From Cyanophora paradoxa (Eukaryota; Glaucocystophyceae; Cyanophorales; Cyanophoraceae), in NCBI GenBank assembly GCA_004431415.1, contig QPMI01000177.1:55270-119269 (forward strand): a DNA stretch of 64,000 bases. Reading direction: 5' to 3'. The notes under the pieces were generated by a model, which was not told the origin of the DNA, did not search any database, and worked only from the letters and a program-made list of their open reading frames with translations. Positions within the stretch are counted from its first letter, which is position 1, and every line of letters starts with the position of its first letter. This document shows positions 1 through 11,300 of this stretch, one piece after another. Position numbers and translations under genes: made by a program.

Positions 1-79
1 AATCGTGAGATAGGGGAAGGGGGCGTGGGGGGGGGGTACGGGATGAGTGGGCGTACCATCCCACGTGATGCTGCCGCGC

Positions 80-3000
80 TCAGGATGCGAGACCTGGCGG
101 AAGGAGGGCAAGCTCAGGGGCACGCAATTTTCGGGTCGTTCTAGGGGGGGATACCGTGAAGCGGCGGACGGAGGCGAGCTCGGCGGGGGACATGGCGGAG
201 AGGGCCGCGGCGGGGGGGTACGTGACCAGGGGCGGGGGGAGGGGTACGATGTGGCTCGGCCCGGTGCGTGTCGACGATTCGAAGGCAGTGGGGAACGCCG
301 CCCGCCGCCCAGGGGACGTGCCAGCGGGAGGGTACGCGGACGGGGGTGCGGGCGCGAAGCGGGGGGAGGCGGCGCCGGGGGATACCGACGCGGCGGCGAA
401 TGCGGCCTCGAGCCGCTCCATCCGCTCCTCGCTCAGCGTGCGGGCCGGTCGCGCGCGCGCCCGCGGCGCGCCCACACGGACGGCGCGCCGCGGGCGGCCG
501 CGGGGAGCCTCCGCCTCTTCCGAGCGGCCCGGCTCGAAAAGCCGCGCCGGCGACCCCTCGGCCGCCAGCGGGGGTGGGGAGGCCGGGGGCACATCATCAG
601 AAGCGCCGGGCCCGCCGGACGCCGATCCGCCGGAGGAAGCCGCGGGAGGTGAGGCGGGTGCTCCTCCGAAGACGAACGGGGTCGCCGGGTCCGGCGAAGG
701 TGGGAGGGGAGAAGAGGAGAGAGGGCGAGCCTCAGTCGCGGAGAGGGGGCTGACGAGGGGGGGCCCAGACGCCTCGGCGGCTCCCGCTCCGGCCCCAGCG
801 GGCGGCTGAGACGTCGACGCAGCGCCCTCTGACGCCGGCGGGGCCGGAGAGACGGCGGGTACCAAGGGCGCCGTCTCGTCCGAACCCGAGGAGGGCCGCG
901 GGGGCACGCCGCCTCCGAAGACGAAGGGGGCCGGGCTCGTGGGGGGAGGGGAGGCGGGGGAGCCGAAAATGAAGGAGGGTACCGGGCTGGAAGGGGAGGG
1001 GGAGGGGGGGAGCTCGGCCGCGCCAGGCGAGGAGAAGGTGAAGGAATGGCGCGCAGGGGCAGGGGCAGGGGCAAGGGAAGGGGTAGGGGCCCGGGGCGGG
1101 GAGGGGGAGAACGAGAAGACGGGCGGGGAGCCGGGGCCGGAGTTGGGCGAGCTCGCCCCGGCGGCCGCCGCGGCGCCGCCGAAGGAGAAGGACGGGCGGC
1201 TGGGGTCGGCGGGCCCCGCGGGGGAAGAAGGAGAGGCAAAGGGCGAGAACGCCTGAGGGGGACGGGGCGGGGCCGCCTCGGCTGCCGCGGCGGGGCGGTC
1301 CGGCCGGGCCGAGCCGAGGGCAGGGAAGGAGAAGTGGGGAGAGGCGGGGGCGCGGGGCAGGGAAGGGAACGGGGCGAAGCCGGAGGGGAGGGGGAAGTAG
1401 TACAGAGCGGGGGCGGGGCGGGCGGGAGGGGGCGACGGGGCGAAGGCGGGTGGGGGATCGGGTCGAGCGAGGCGGGGGCGGGGGCGGGGGGCGCCTGCAG
1501 GGTACGCAGGGTGGATGCCTTGGGACGCAGTCGCACCGGAAGACGGGGGGTACTGGGGGTGCCGGAGGGCGCGGAGGCGGGGACGCCGGCGCACGAGGCG
1601 AGGAGGGCGGGGGGGAGGGCGAAGAGGAGGGGGAGGGGCGGGGGCGGGGGCGTCGGGCGGCCCGGGCCGTCGTCGGGCGCGCGCGCGGGGCCGGGGCAGG
1701 CCGGGGGCCCGTCAGGAGCAGAGGGGGGCTGGAGGAGAAAAGGGGTACGGCGGAGGGCCCGAAACGGATCTCTCCGACAGGCGAGGGCGGGTCGAACGAG
1801 ATCGCGTCCTGCGGGGGTACATGCTCGAGCACGGAAGGGGAGGGGGAGGGGGGCGAGGGGGGTACGCTCACGGGAGCCGCGGCGGCAGCGGAGAGGGCGC
1901 GGGCGGCCTCCGCAGCGGACGGTCGCTTGGTCGGCTCCTGGTCCCACATCCGCCGAATCAGATTCGCCAGCGCAGGTGGCCACGCCGCCAGCTCCGGACG
2001 CTCCCCGTTTGCGATGCGGCGCAGCACCTGCGCCGGCCGAGCTCGGCGGGGGAGAAGGGGAGAAGGCGAGGGGGGGGTACGCCCGCGCACATCCATCGGG
2101 GGGAGGTCCGGGAAGGGCGGTCGGCCGGAGAGGGCCTCGTTGAAGAGGACCGCTGCGGCGAAGACGTCCGCAGCCGGCGTCGGCCTGCGCCGGACGCGGT
2201 CGGCTGGGCGCGGAGAGCAAGCTTGGAAAGGGGGGTACAGGGGCGGCGGACGGACCTAGGCGCGATGGACGTGAGCAGCTCCGGGGCGCTGTAGGCGTCG
2301 GCGCCGGCGGGCTCAGAGGCGCCCACGTCGGCAATCTGAGCGGGGAAGATAAGCCCTGGAAGAGAGCGGCGAGTCCGCCGGGAGGGGCGCGCCTTGTAGG
2401 CGCGGGAGGCTCCTGTCGCTCCGAAGATCTGGGGAGGGGTACGGCGGTTCACATCAGCAGGTCCAGGAAGAAGCGGGGGTACGAGGGCGGGGGCGGGGAG
2501 CGCACGAGGACGTTGGGGGGCCGGAGGCGGCCGTGGGCTGCGCCGCAGCGCCCGTGGAGGAACGCGAGCCCGGCCGCCACCTGCCGCGCTGCGCCCGCGC
2601 CGGCTCGCCTCTCGAGAGGGGGGTACGCGAGGCGCTGAGTCGAGGGCGCGCGCACCGCAGTCGAGGGCCTCTGCGGGGGAGATCCGAGCGGAGCGGAGGC
2701 TTCCCGAGGCGCGCTCGCACACCACCGCGAAGCGCTCGCGGGGCGCAGCCACGAGGCCGTAGACCTGTACCCGGGGTCGCCGGCGAGCCCGGGCGGGGCG
2801 CGGCTGCGGGCAGCGGGGCGTGCGTGCCTGGACAATCGATGGATGACGCAGCTTTCTGCGCGCGGGCCGCGCGTCGAGTGGTGTCCGGCCGCGGGAGAGC
2901 GGGGCCCGCTCACCCCGCGGCGGCGGCCTGCCTTCGGAGCGCGGTGCGGAGCTCTTCGGCCTCGCGCTCGCCCGCCGGAATGAGGAGCTCCCGAAGCGCG

Positions 3001-3633
3001 ACGGCGTGGCCCGCCCACGCCCCCGCCAGCACGCGCGTCCCGCCGCCCGGCCGGCGCCCGATCTCTGCCGCCCGGTCGACGAGCGTGGCGCGCCGCGGAA
3101 CGAACAGCGCACGAACCGCGGCCCCTCGTCACGTCGGTGGCGGGAACTACGTGCAGCTGCTCCGAGCTCGAGTCTCCTGCGCACGCGGCCGGCTCGATCA
3201 GCGCGCGCGAATTCAAAAGCGCAAACGAGGCGGGAGGGAGCGCACGAACGGTTTTGAGCAGATCGCGCATCGTGGTGTTCACCGGGAGCGGAATCGGAAT
3301 CGTCACGCTCGCCCGGCAGACGGGGCACTGGACCCGCGCCGAGTTGCAATTCGCCGCGTCTGCGCGGTGCCTCATCCAGGACTGCACCCGCTGCAGCTGC
3401 TCCCACTGCTGCTCAGCGTTTTTCACGCCGGGGAGCTCGCGGATGCAGCTGCGGCAAAAGCTGTGGTTGCAGACCAGCGTCGTCGGCTCCTCGAGCGCGT
3501 CGAGGCAAACGCCGCAGTTGAATTCGTGATGCTCATGGTCACCCGCTAGAACACCCGCGTGGCTGGCTGTCGCCCGCATCGGGACAGCCATGGCCAGTAC
3601 CGGTACCCGGCTGATATCGGTCCCCCCGGACAA
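80..3633 (-). CDS. RING finger and pseudokinase fusion protein with FxFG-repeat tail
   Basis: Multi-exon gene. The first exon encodes a C3HC4 RING finger at residues 40-106 (NCGVC, CNHSFCRSC, then CPVC), suggesting an E3 ubiquitin ligase. Later exons, joined at GT..CGCAG introns such as 2028-2080, encode a kinase-like fold: RHPSIVQ, QVAAGLAFLHG, then HGRLRPPNVLV where HRDLKPxN is expected, ADVG in place of DFG, YSAPELL (APE motif), ADVFAAAVLFNEALSGRPPF and a terminal WDQEPTKRPSA. The catalytic Asp of HRD is replaced, so I infer a pseudokinase. The C-terminal ~470 residues (80 to ~1500) are Pro/Ser/Ala-rich with repeated FxFG-like motifs (FSFGG, FIFGS, FVFGG twice), as in nucleoporins or phase-separating proteins. 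The ATG at 3633 is the first Met before the RING. The F-box gene diverges ~410 bp away. Exon borders in the tail are uncertain. Confidence 0.7.
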
Positions 3634-4043
3634 ATGGCGAACGAGCTCGAGAGCCGTGCGAAGCGGGCGCGCACGGCATCACACAGTGAAGGTAAGCTCG
3701 GCGGTAGATCGATAGCTGAGGTCTGCGCCGCCGGCTGAGCGCCGCGCGCTTTCCCTCGCGCGCCGCGGCCGGCGCAGCGGGAGGCGATGCGAGCGAGCAG
3801 GCCGGCCACGGGACGCACCGCTTCGCATCGAGCAGCGATGCAGCCTCGTCCGCGAGCGGTGCGCTTGCCGTTCGGCCGCCCGCAGCTCGATCGCGAGCTC
3901 GATATCGATGATTCGAATTCAAATCGTTGACCGTGGCCGTGCGCGCGCGATATTGATCCATTGCAGACAATAGCGCATGCTCAGCGAAGGTTGCGAGTGG
4001 TCTTTCAAGCAGAGGAGCAGCTCCGCCGAGCGTTGGAGCGGTG
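3634..4043. promoter_or_regulatory. Divergent intergenic region between RING-kinase and F-box genes
   Basis: About 410 bp lie between the start of the minus-strand RING-kinase gene and the plus-strand F-box gene. It should contain both promoters. I see no convincing TATA or initiator. It carries several short self-complementary words (GAGCTC, GATATCGAT). Confidence 0.4.
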
Positions 4044-5429
4044 ATGGCGGCGCCGGCCGCGGCCGGCGGCAGCCCGCTGGACCTTCTGCCGGACGAGTTG
4101 CTGAGCCGCGTGCTGTTCGAGGCGGCGCGGCGAGACTGGACCGAGCGGCCAGTGTGCGCGGGGACATCGCTGCTCGACCCGGGAGACGACGAGCCCGACG
4201 TGCAGCCCGAGGAGCTCGTGAAGCTGAAGGCGGTGTGCCGTCGGTTCCGGCGAGTCATCGATGATGGCAGCCTGTGGGGCCGCGTGGCTCTGTGGGAGCC
4301 GAACGACGTCGACGCGGCGCTGGATGCGCTGACGAAGCTGCCGGAGAAGGCGAGGGCATCCATCCAGCGCGTCGTTCTTAATGCAGCCAACACCAGCATC
4401 ACATCCACTGGTCTCTGCAAGCTGGCAGCAGCTCTTCGTGATCAGATCGAGGAATTCAGCATTTTCTTCACTGAAGCAAACAGCGACGCTGATCATGATC
4501 GGTTTCCCTTTGTTGGGATCGTTCCAATCATCACCATGCAGCGTCTCCGCAGTCTTTGCTTTGGGGTGTGTGAGCACCCGTCGGCGTTCGTTTCAGCATT
4601 CACAACGCCTTCCGTTCGGGAGTCCATATGCATGTCGTTTATATCCTTCCTTCCGGATCTTCAGGTCCGGGAACCGTGACTCTCGATCTAAATTTCCGAT
4701 TAGTGATCATGAACTCTAGATCTAGATCTGAACCTTGCAGTCCGATTCTTATTCCGACATGTCCCAGATGCTCGAACTTGACATGCCTCTTCCTATCTCT
4801 GTCCTAGAAGCTCTAGATCTCGCTTCCGGTCCCTTCGCTTCCTCGCTCCGAGGGCTGGCTTTTCGCGCCGTGTTCAATGCAGACGAGCATCCAGCAGCAG
4901 TTTTCGCTGCAGCAGCCAAGTTCAAGTCTCTGGAGAGGCTGGCGCTCTCGTTCTTCCGCACGGACTCGGACGATCCAGACGCGTCCCTCCCCGCTTTTCT
5001 CCACCCCGATGCTCTACGCCCGCTGGGCAGCCTCGTGCATATGCAAGGTGAGTTAATTCTTATATAAGTTGCGAGGTTCAAATTCGATCGTTGATTTATA
5101 TATCTCGCTGAATCGCTGATCATTTGACTGCAGAGCTTCGAATAGACGGGTTTCTCGGTTGGATTGGATTTATCTCCACTATGCCTCGACTGCACTCCCT
5201 TCTCATCTCTATGGATCAGAAAACAGCGGGGATTGTCATTGACACGCGGCCTCTTCTTGCGGCTGCCAGTCTCAGGTCGCTTGTCCTTGACTACATTTCT
5301 CAGAGTCTTTTGAAACAAAGCAAGATGCAATTGCTTTTGCTGTTGCGGGTCTCCCATGGCCATCTCTCGAGGTGCGAGTGCACTGCGGCATACAGGTTCT
5401 CGTACTCGGCTAGCTGCACGTTCTCATAG
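4044..5429 (+). CDS. F-box protein with leucine-rich C-terminal region
   Basis: Three exons: 4044-4664, 4741-5047, 5134-5429. The first intron (4665-4740) starts GTCCGG and ends TTGCAG. The second (5048-5133) starts GTGAGT and ends CTGCAG. Phases match across both. Residues ~11-75 are an F-box: LDLLPDELLSRVLFEAARRD, then LKAVCRRFRRVIDDGSLWGR. The rest has LRR-like helices and strands (MQRLRSLCFG, FKSLERLALSFF, MPRLHSLLIS, AASLRSLVLDY). F-box proteins bind SKP1 in SCF ubiquitin ligases, with the C-terminus choosing the substrate. A SKP1-like gene lies at 49.5 kb. The last codons run into a perfect 52-bp palindrome, so the original C-terminus may have been lost. Start: ATG at 4044, just before the F-box. 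Confidence 0.75.
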
Positions 5430-5460
5430 TCATGCATGACTATGAGAACGTGCAGCTAGC
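5409..5460. repeat. Perfect 52-bp palindrome
   Basis: The 52 bases equal their own reverse complement, with no mismatch and no spacer. The ends are GCTAGCTGCACG and its complement and the centre is TCATGCATGA. It joins the end of the F-box reading frame to the start of the zinc-finger/Helitron-like reading frame. Confidence 0.95.
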
Positions 5461-7740
5461 AGAGAAGTCCTCGTTCGAGAAGCACGTGAAGCGCGCGAAG
5501 TGCTCGCTGCATACTGTACCTACCGACATGTCTCTTCCGGCATCGGCAACGGTCGGGCAGTACCCGTGTAGGCAGTGCTCTACCGTCTGTCCGTCGGCTC
5601 CTTCCCTTCGCCAGCACGAGGCTGCACACGCCAGAGGTAAATTCTGTGATGCGGGGCTCAACCAGCTCAATGTAGTGACGTTGCCCGCAATGCAGAGGCT
5701 GCCGAGGATGTAGTCGAGTCCGAGTGCAGCAGCAACTCGTCCGAGGAAGAAGCGGATCCGACGTCAGGCCGCCGGAAGCGAACAGCCAGACGGGCCACGC
5801 ATAGCTGCGATCATGAGGGCGGAGGCTGGAGCGGCGGAGAGATAGCCTAAGGTGGCTTAGGTGTGGCGGTAGAGTTTAGACTCTGCTCTGTCGGGCAAGA
5901 TTTGCTTGCACTGGGTGTCCTTTATCAACTCTAACCGTCCCGGGCGGCTGGCGCACGCAGGTACGAGGCCTGGTCATCAAATCCCGGACAGGCGAGGTAC
6001 GCCACCTAAGCCACCTTAGGCTATTTCTCATCATGAGGGCTGCAGCTGGAGAGGCGCTTCGAATTCTGCATCGTCTCTGCGGAAGCACAAAGAGAAGAAG
6101 CACCCTCCAGGTGGATTCTATTTTCATGCACATGTGGATTCGCGGTTCACTGGCTGAATTGTCGATATCACCGGTCAGATATCGCTCCTTGGGACGCACT
6201 GCCAGCTCTTACTACGACGTGGAAGAAGGCGTGGCCGCGAAACAGCACTTTTTGGACGTGCGCCTGCTGCGCCGAATATCGGCCTGCCGCGGACTTCCCC
6301 AAGTGCCCCTTGTTTCCCGCGTCGCTCGAGATCTTTACTCCGCTCTGGGTCTACAAGTGAGCCCTCCGAACGTGTTTTACATTTCCACTGTGCAGCACTT
6401 ATCTGGGTGCAGGGAGGATGTTGAGGCTCCCCCGCCGTGGCAGAAAGAGCTCGGGATTGAAAAACGCGAGGGGTCTCTGCTGCTGCCGCCGGCCTTTCAG
6501 CGCGTCACCGGCACGGAAAGCCGGCCGGGCCTCCATCAAATGCTAGCCGTACTCAAAGTCGAAGGCGACTCGGGCACCTTCGTCGAGTCGTGCCCTGGCA
6601 AGATCTAGATGTGCAGCTGCAAGGTCGCGTGCACGAACATTCCGCACTTTCGTCTGTGCCAGCGCTGCATTCCCTCCCTCAAGTCGGGCAACATGCCTCG
6701 AACGGCAGTGGCGTTGTGGGACTTCGGCTATCTCCCCGAGGAGCTAAGCAGCCTGAACGAAGCGGAACGAAAGCTCATTGCAATCGTTAGCGGCGAGACC
6801 CGCATCCGCACTCACCACCCTTCAGGCCAGCGCTTCACTCGTGGCAACTGCATCTCATTCTTCAACAAGATCAACGAACTCGTCCTCGTCCTCCCCCGCA
6901 CGGCTGGGCAGTCCAAAACTGTTTACATTCAAACTGAGGGTGCACCTGTCACCATCACTCTGAAAGTGCGGCCCTGGCTCATTCGACGCGCTCTCTACTG
7001 GCTGAAAAAGGATCGCGGCCCATTGTAATATTCACTTTCAGCCGTTTGCAACAGCTGATGACACCATGTGCGCGCGTTTCGCAGAACAATATTCTGCACG
7101 TATAAAAACATCGACATCAGCGAGGAGAATTTGGCGACTTACAATCGCAACGTCATGGTTGTCCCGCAGGCAGGCGATGTTGTGCATACAGCAGACGGGC
7201 CTGTCAATTCCTCCGAAATACTTGAGTCTGCCCGGCATTTGCCGCTTGACGAGGATCCCGAAGACGCCGATGGAGAGCTTGGAGACGACGTGTTGAACAC
7301 CATGTCGACAGAGCACGTTGGCGTCATCGGCGACGGGCATCCAGAAACCGCCAATGAAGCCGTCAAGCGAATGATCAACAGGAGCCTTCGTGCAAGGGAT
7401 CAGGTGTTTGCTTTTTGTTGCAGATGCAGACTCTGCTTTCGCGACGTCGACGTTGATGCTGTTTGCGGCGCGCGTAGACTGTTACTGTTCCCCGCAACAC
7501 GGCTCCTGTCAACGAGTTTGAACACCCGAATTTATTCGGGCTCATGTGCCCGTGCTCTCGCAAGACGGCCCTCTTCAGGACCGGCGCCGCTGGCTGCCGC
7601 TCACGTGCACCCCCTGGTCGACTTCCGCCCCGACCCCCTACAGAAGGCCTGGATTGCCTATGTTTACGGCGAGCCCTCTACATGTACAGACAGCACCATC
7701 ATCTAGCTCGATCTTTTAGCCAGCTGGTCAGGGTTAGCGG
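5432..7740 (+). pseudogene. Degenerate Helitron-type replicase N-terminal region with C2H2 zinc finger
   Basis: The 5' part encodes a C2H2 finger (YPCRQCSTVCPSAPSLRQHE, with HEAAH following the spacing C-x2-C-x12-H-x3-H). An intron-like gap at ~5637-5694 leads to a basic and acidic stretch that ends in a stop supplied by an inserted MITE. The frame resumes at 6033, stops at TAG 6606-6608 and continues in the same frame from 6609: CTNIPHFRLCQRCIPSLKSG, YLPEELSSLNEAERKLIAIV, KVRPWLIRRALYWLKKD, then, after an intron at ~7025-7084, YKNIDISEENLATY. This is the layout of the DUF6570 region before the Helitron_like_N domain. PVNEFEHPNLFGLMCP follows near 7503-7550 and then frameshifts. Rep and helicase domains are absent. 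I read it as a truncated Helitron or a captured fragment. Confidence 0.6.
5845..6021. mobile_element. Tc1/mariner-like MITE with TA target duplication
   Basis: A 177-bp element with terminal inverted repeats GCCTAAGGTGGCTTAGGTG (19 bp exact, then near-matching), flanked by TA at 5843-5844 and 6022-6023. The left repeat provides the TAA stop (5848-5850) of the zinc-finger ORF. No transposase is encoded. Confidence 0.8.
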
Positions 7741-8375
7741 TAGGCCGCGCGAACACAGTTGATGCGCAGCGTTTTTCCGCTCCAGAACAATCTTTCATAT
7801 ACAGTGCGCTGAATCTGGCCTTTCATTCAGGCTTTTCTTTATTCGGTTTGATCGCAGCGTCTGCTTATCGGGCCTTTTTTGTTTTTTTCAATATTAATCT
7901 GTGTTTATCTTTACACTTCAACCTGCCGCGCGCACTGGGCCGGGGTCGATCTAGATCTGCCCCGTGCATGCTCGTGCCTCATTAGATCCCGATTCCCCCC
8001 TTGCACCCCCGGCGCGAGAATCGCGGCCGTGCCCCTATAAATAGATATAGGACCTGCAGTTGGCGACGCGCGCGCTCGCGCGATCGGTCAAGCGCGCGCG
8101 CGCGACTCCTCGCGCGGACGCGGCGAAAGGACTCCGAGCCCTAGGAGCCTCGTGAGAGCCTCGGACTCCTCGTGTGACCGTGAGAGCCTCGGAGCCCCCG
8201 GGCCCCTTTTTTTCCGCGCGCATGACGGAATCTCTTCGAAAATTCGGAATCCGATTTTTAAGCGCGTGCGAGTTACTCCTTCGTCTAGATCTTGCACTAT
8301 GTTTACGATTACCATTACGAGACGATTATGAGAGAGAAATTATGAGAGCAAGCTAAAACTTGAAGATACCGATAT
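7741..8375. other. Non-coding spacer with one dispersed-element end
   Basis: AT-richer spacer between the Helitron fragment and the 3' end of the CUB gene. Apart from the dispersed-repeat copy at 7896-8036 and short GAGAGCCTCGG / GACTCCTCG repeats near 8130-8190, I see no gene. Confidence 0.5.
7896..8036 (+). repeat. Dispersed element end, copy 1
   Basis: Closely matches 22404-22560: shared blocks include CTTCAACCTGCCGCGCGC, CTGGGCCGGGGTCGATCTA, CATTAGATCCCGAT and CTTGCACCCCCGGCGCG, ending near GCCCCTA. A reverse-orientation partial copy lies at ~13759-13805. The common terminal words suggest the end of a transposable-element family. Confidence 0.65.
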
Positions 8376-11300
8376 CTAAATCAATATCGAGAGAACGAAA
8401 GCAGCCGCGACGCTGAGGGCCATCCCGAGGAGTCCCTGAGACGAAAGACGTCGGCTTTAATTCGAATTTCAAAAGTTTGCAATCGAGAGCATATATACTA
8501 TAGCTTTGATACTATAGTGTCAAAAATGTAATCGAAGTGCGCTCACCATGGCGGAGGTTGGACGCATCGACGCTGCAGCATTCACCCAGTAGGGAACGGC
8601 GCTGACAGAACCAACAGGGGTCCACCGGAAAGCCTGCGAAATATTGGTCAAGGAAAACGGCAATAGAATCTCGACAAGCGCGAGCGCACGTTCGCGAAAA
8701 CGATGGGAGCGAACGGCTGTTGGCCGGGAGCCGCCTCGATCTGGATATTGTACTGCGGTGGCAAAATATACGTTTAATTTACTACAATGGCGCGACGTTG
8801 GGTTCAACCGCGGGATTCGAACCGGGGTGTTGGTCGAGAAGAGAAGGTGGCGGCGAGTCGACCTCAGCTTAGGTGCCTCTGCAAAACTACGTGTGTGCAA
8901 AGAACGATGAAACGCATTCGAAACATTTGTGAGACGCACTGAATCTCAGAATGACGTTCGAGCCGGCCCCCGTCACGCTCTCGTCCGAGGCCCGCTCCTT
9001 GTTGCCGTTGTTGTCAGTGATGTAAACCGCAACCAGCTGGCCAGCCTAGCGAGCGCGACGTCGATGACGAGGTCGGAGTCAAGAGACAAATTAAGGGCAT
9101 GTTGACTTCTGGGTGGAAAAGAGAAATGCGCGCTACCTGGAAAATATTGACGACCGGTACTGTGATGAAGTCCGAGGAACCGGTCTGGAAACGACAATCA
9201 GTGGCAACGAAGATATGTATTACCAGTGGCTTTTCTAATCCTTAGGAGCTGAGACAATGTAAGAGCCGGTATAGAGATGACGATCAGCGGCAGTTGTAGA
9301 GTTTATATATACGCATTGCAAGATTTGCCTGAGGTGCAGATGTGACAGGGGATTCAAGGGTGAGTTTGTAGATAGTGACGCCGTTCTTGTCCTGCGCGTA
9401 AAAGCTGTCAATGTCTGATCATGAATTCGAAAGGAAGGGATCCGCGGCCGGACTCCGGAGTTCGAAACCGCGTGCACAGGGGTTTGATATAATTATAACT
9501 AAATTTTACAGTTGTTCAAATTCGTGCCGGCTTACCGTCTCCTTCACGAACTGAGACACATTGAACTGTAGTCAACGTTGTACAATTAGTGACTGGCTTT
9601 GCATGAGAGCTCGGCGTTGTATTTGAAACGCCGACCGAAATGCCGTTCACTACTACGGAGACGATGGCGGAAGAGCTGAAAACGGGCTGCGAAAAATGCA
9701 TTGGATATCGATTAGAATATGCGAGTCACTTCGGAATTTTATATAGATCTCGAACGGTCCATACGCATATCTAGATCTTTTAATTCGGGGTTGCGATACA
9801 ACTGCAGGGAAGCGAACCAGCGGCGGTGCAGCGGCCGCGGACGCCGTGGCCTCAATGGACGGGGACGGGGACGGCGTGGGGAGCGATGCGATGCCCGGCG
9901 AAGGCGTTGGGGCTGGGGGCTGGGGGCTGGGGCTGGGCGAAGGGCTCGAGCTGGACGAAGGGCTCGGGCTGGGCGACGGGCTGGGGCTGGGCGAAGGGCT
10001 CGGGCTCGGGGAAGGGCTCGGGCTCGCGATCGAAGACGGATCCGGGCTTAATGGGCAAGTTACTGCAAGCGAAAATGCATAGATTCAGAGAAAGCGCAGC
10101 TTCCGCGCTCATACAAGTATACTTAGGGTAAGTATGTAAACTAAATTGCTGCAATCGCGAATTTTGATCATGAGCCGACGTGTCGTGTTCGGATTATTTT
10201 GCACCGTTTGCGGTCGCGTTGAAACCACCGCCGTTTGTGCCTCGGATGTCGGACTGGAAAATCAAGAAAAGAAACTCGGAGCCCGTTGCGACGTATGCAG
10301 GGATCGTGCTGACATCGACGGTGCGGGACCCGATACCTCCCCCGCTCGTCGCCGTCAAGTTATTGAATGCGTACGTTGAACCCGTGGCTTTAAGTGAATA
10401 AATCTGTGCGCGTGAAAAAATATTCAGATGTATTACTATATGTATCTCGACTCACAGAAAAACTCACAGTCAGTGCATCGGATTGGCACGAAACAGGGCA
10501 GGTCTCTAAAACAATATTTGCGAAGGAGAGCGACATATTGCAGCCAAGGTTGTTCGGCGCCGCGAGAATCCTGCGATAGATAGAGATTTGTGTGATATAT
10601 AAGTAATGATCATGACACACATATATATATGTACGTGTGTAATATATTACTTGCATAGTTAGGCAGCACGCGCATGCAAACCCGCGGCCGCTCACCAGAA
10701 GCCGAAGTAGCCGTCGTCGTACGGTCCGTAGCTGACAGATGCCGACACCCCCGCGCTCGCTGCCAGGAAATTCTTTGCAGCCGCGAAATTCGCGACGGCG
10801 TTCTCGGGTACGGTGTAGGCGAGATTAGGGTCGGAACCGTCCGTGACGACGTCGAGCGTGGGGGGCGACGTTGGCGTACCTGCTCGAGGCAGTGAACAGG
10901 CAGCGCGTTACAACGTTAACGTGCACGTGCGCGCCGGCGCGCAAATGATTTATATCTTTAAATACCGAACGCTCGCACTGCCAGTGCTCGGGACTGCCCA
11001 GTAGCGGGCGCTGAAGCTGAAGGTTGCGTATGTGTGCCAGACATGCACAAGAACCCCCGAAGCGGATGCGGTGATCACGGTGCCGTCCGTTTTGATGCTA
11101 CTGCCGATTGCCAGCAGAGAGGGTGTAGCCATCCCAGACCCAAGGTCGACAACCTGTTGAAAACTAAGACTCGTTTTAATTGTCACTAGTACAAGTACTA
11201 GTACTGCGCATGCGCATGCGCCGCTGCACATGCTCGGCGGCCGCGTGCACGTGCGCGTTCGCGCACCCGGACGCCCGTGCCGCTGTAGGAGTCGGACGGG

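Noticed and set aside
8800-8830. tRNA-like TTCGAA arm (GGATTCGAACCGGGG on plus, read as minus T-arm)
   Set aside because: The five bases on each side of the loop do not pair (C:C mismatch inside the stem) and no acceptor or anticodon arm follows. It lies in an intron-like part of the CUB gene.
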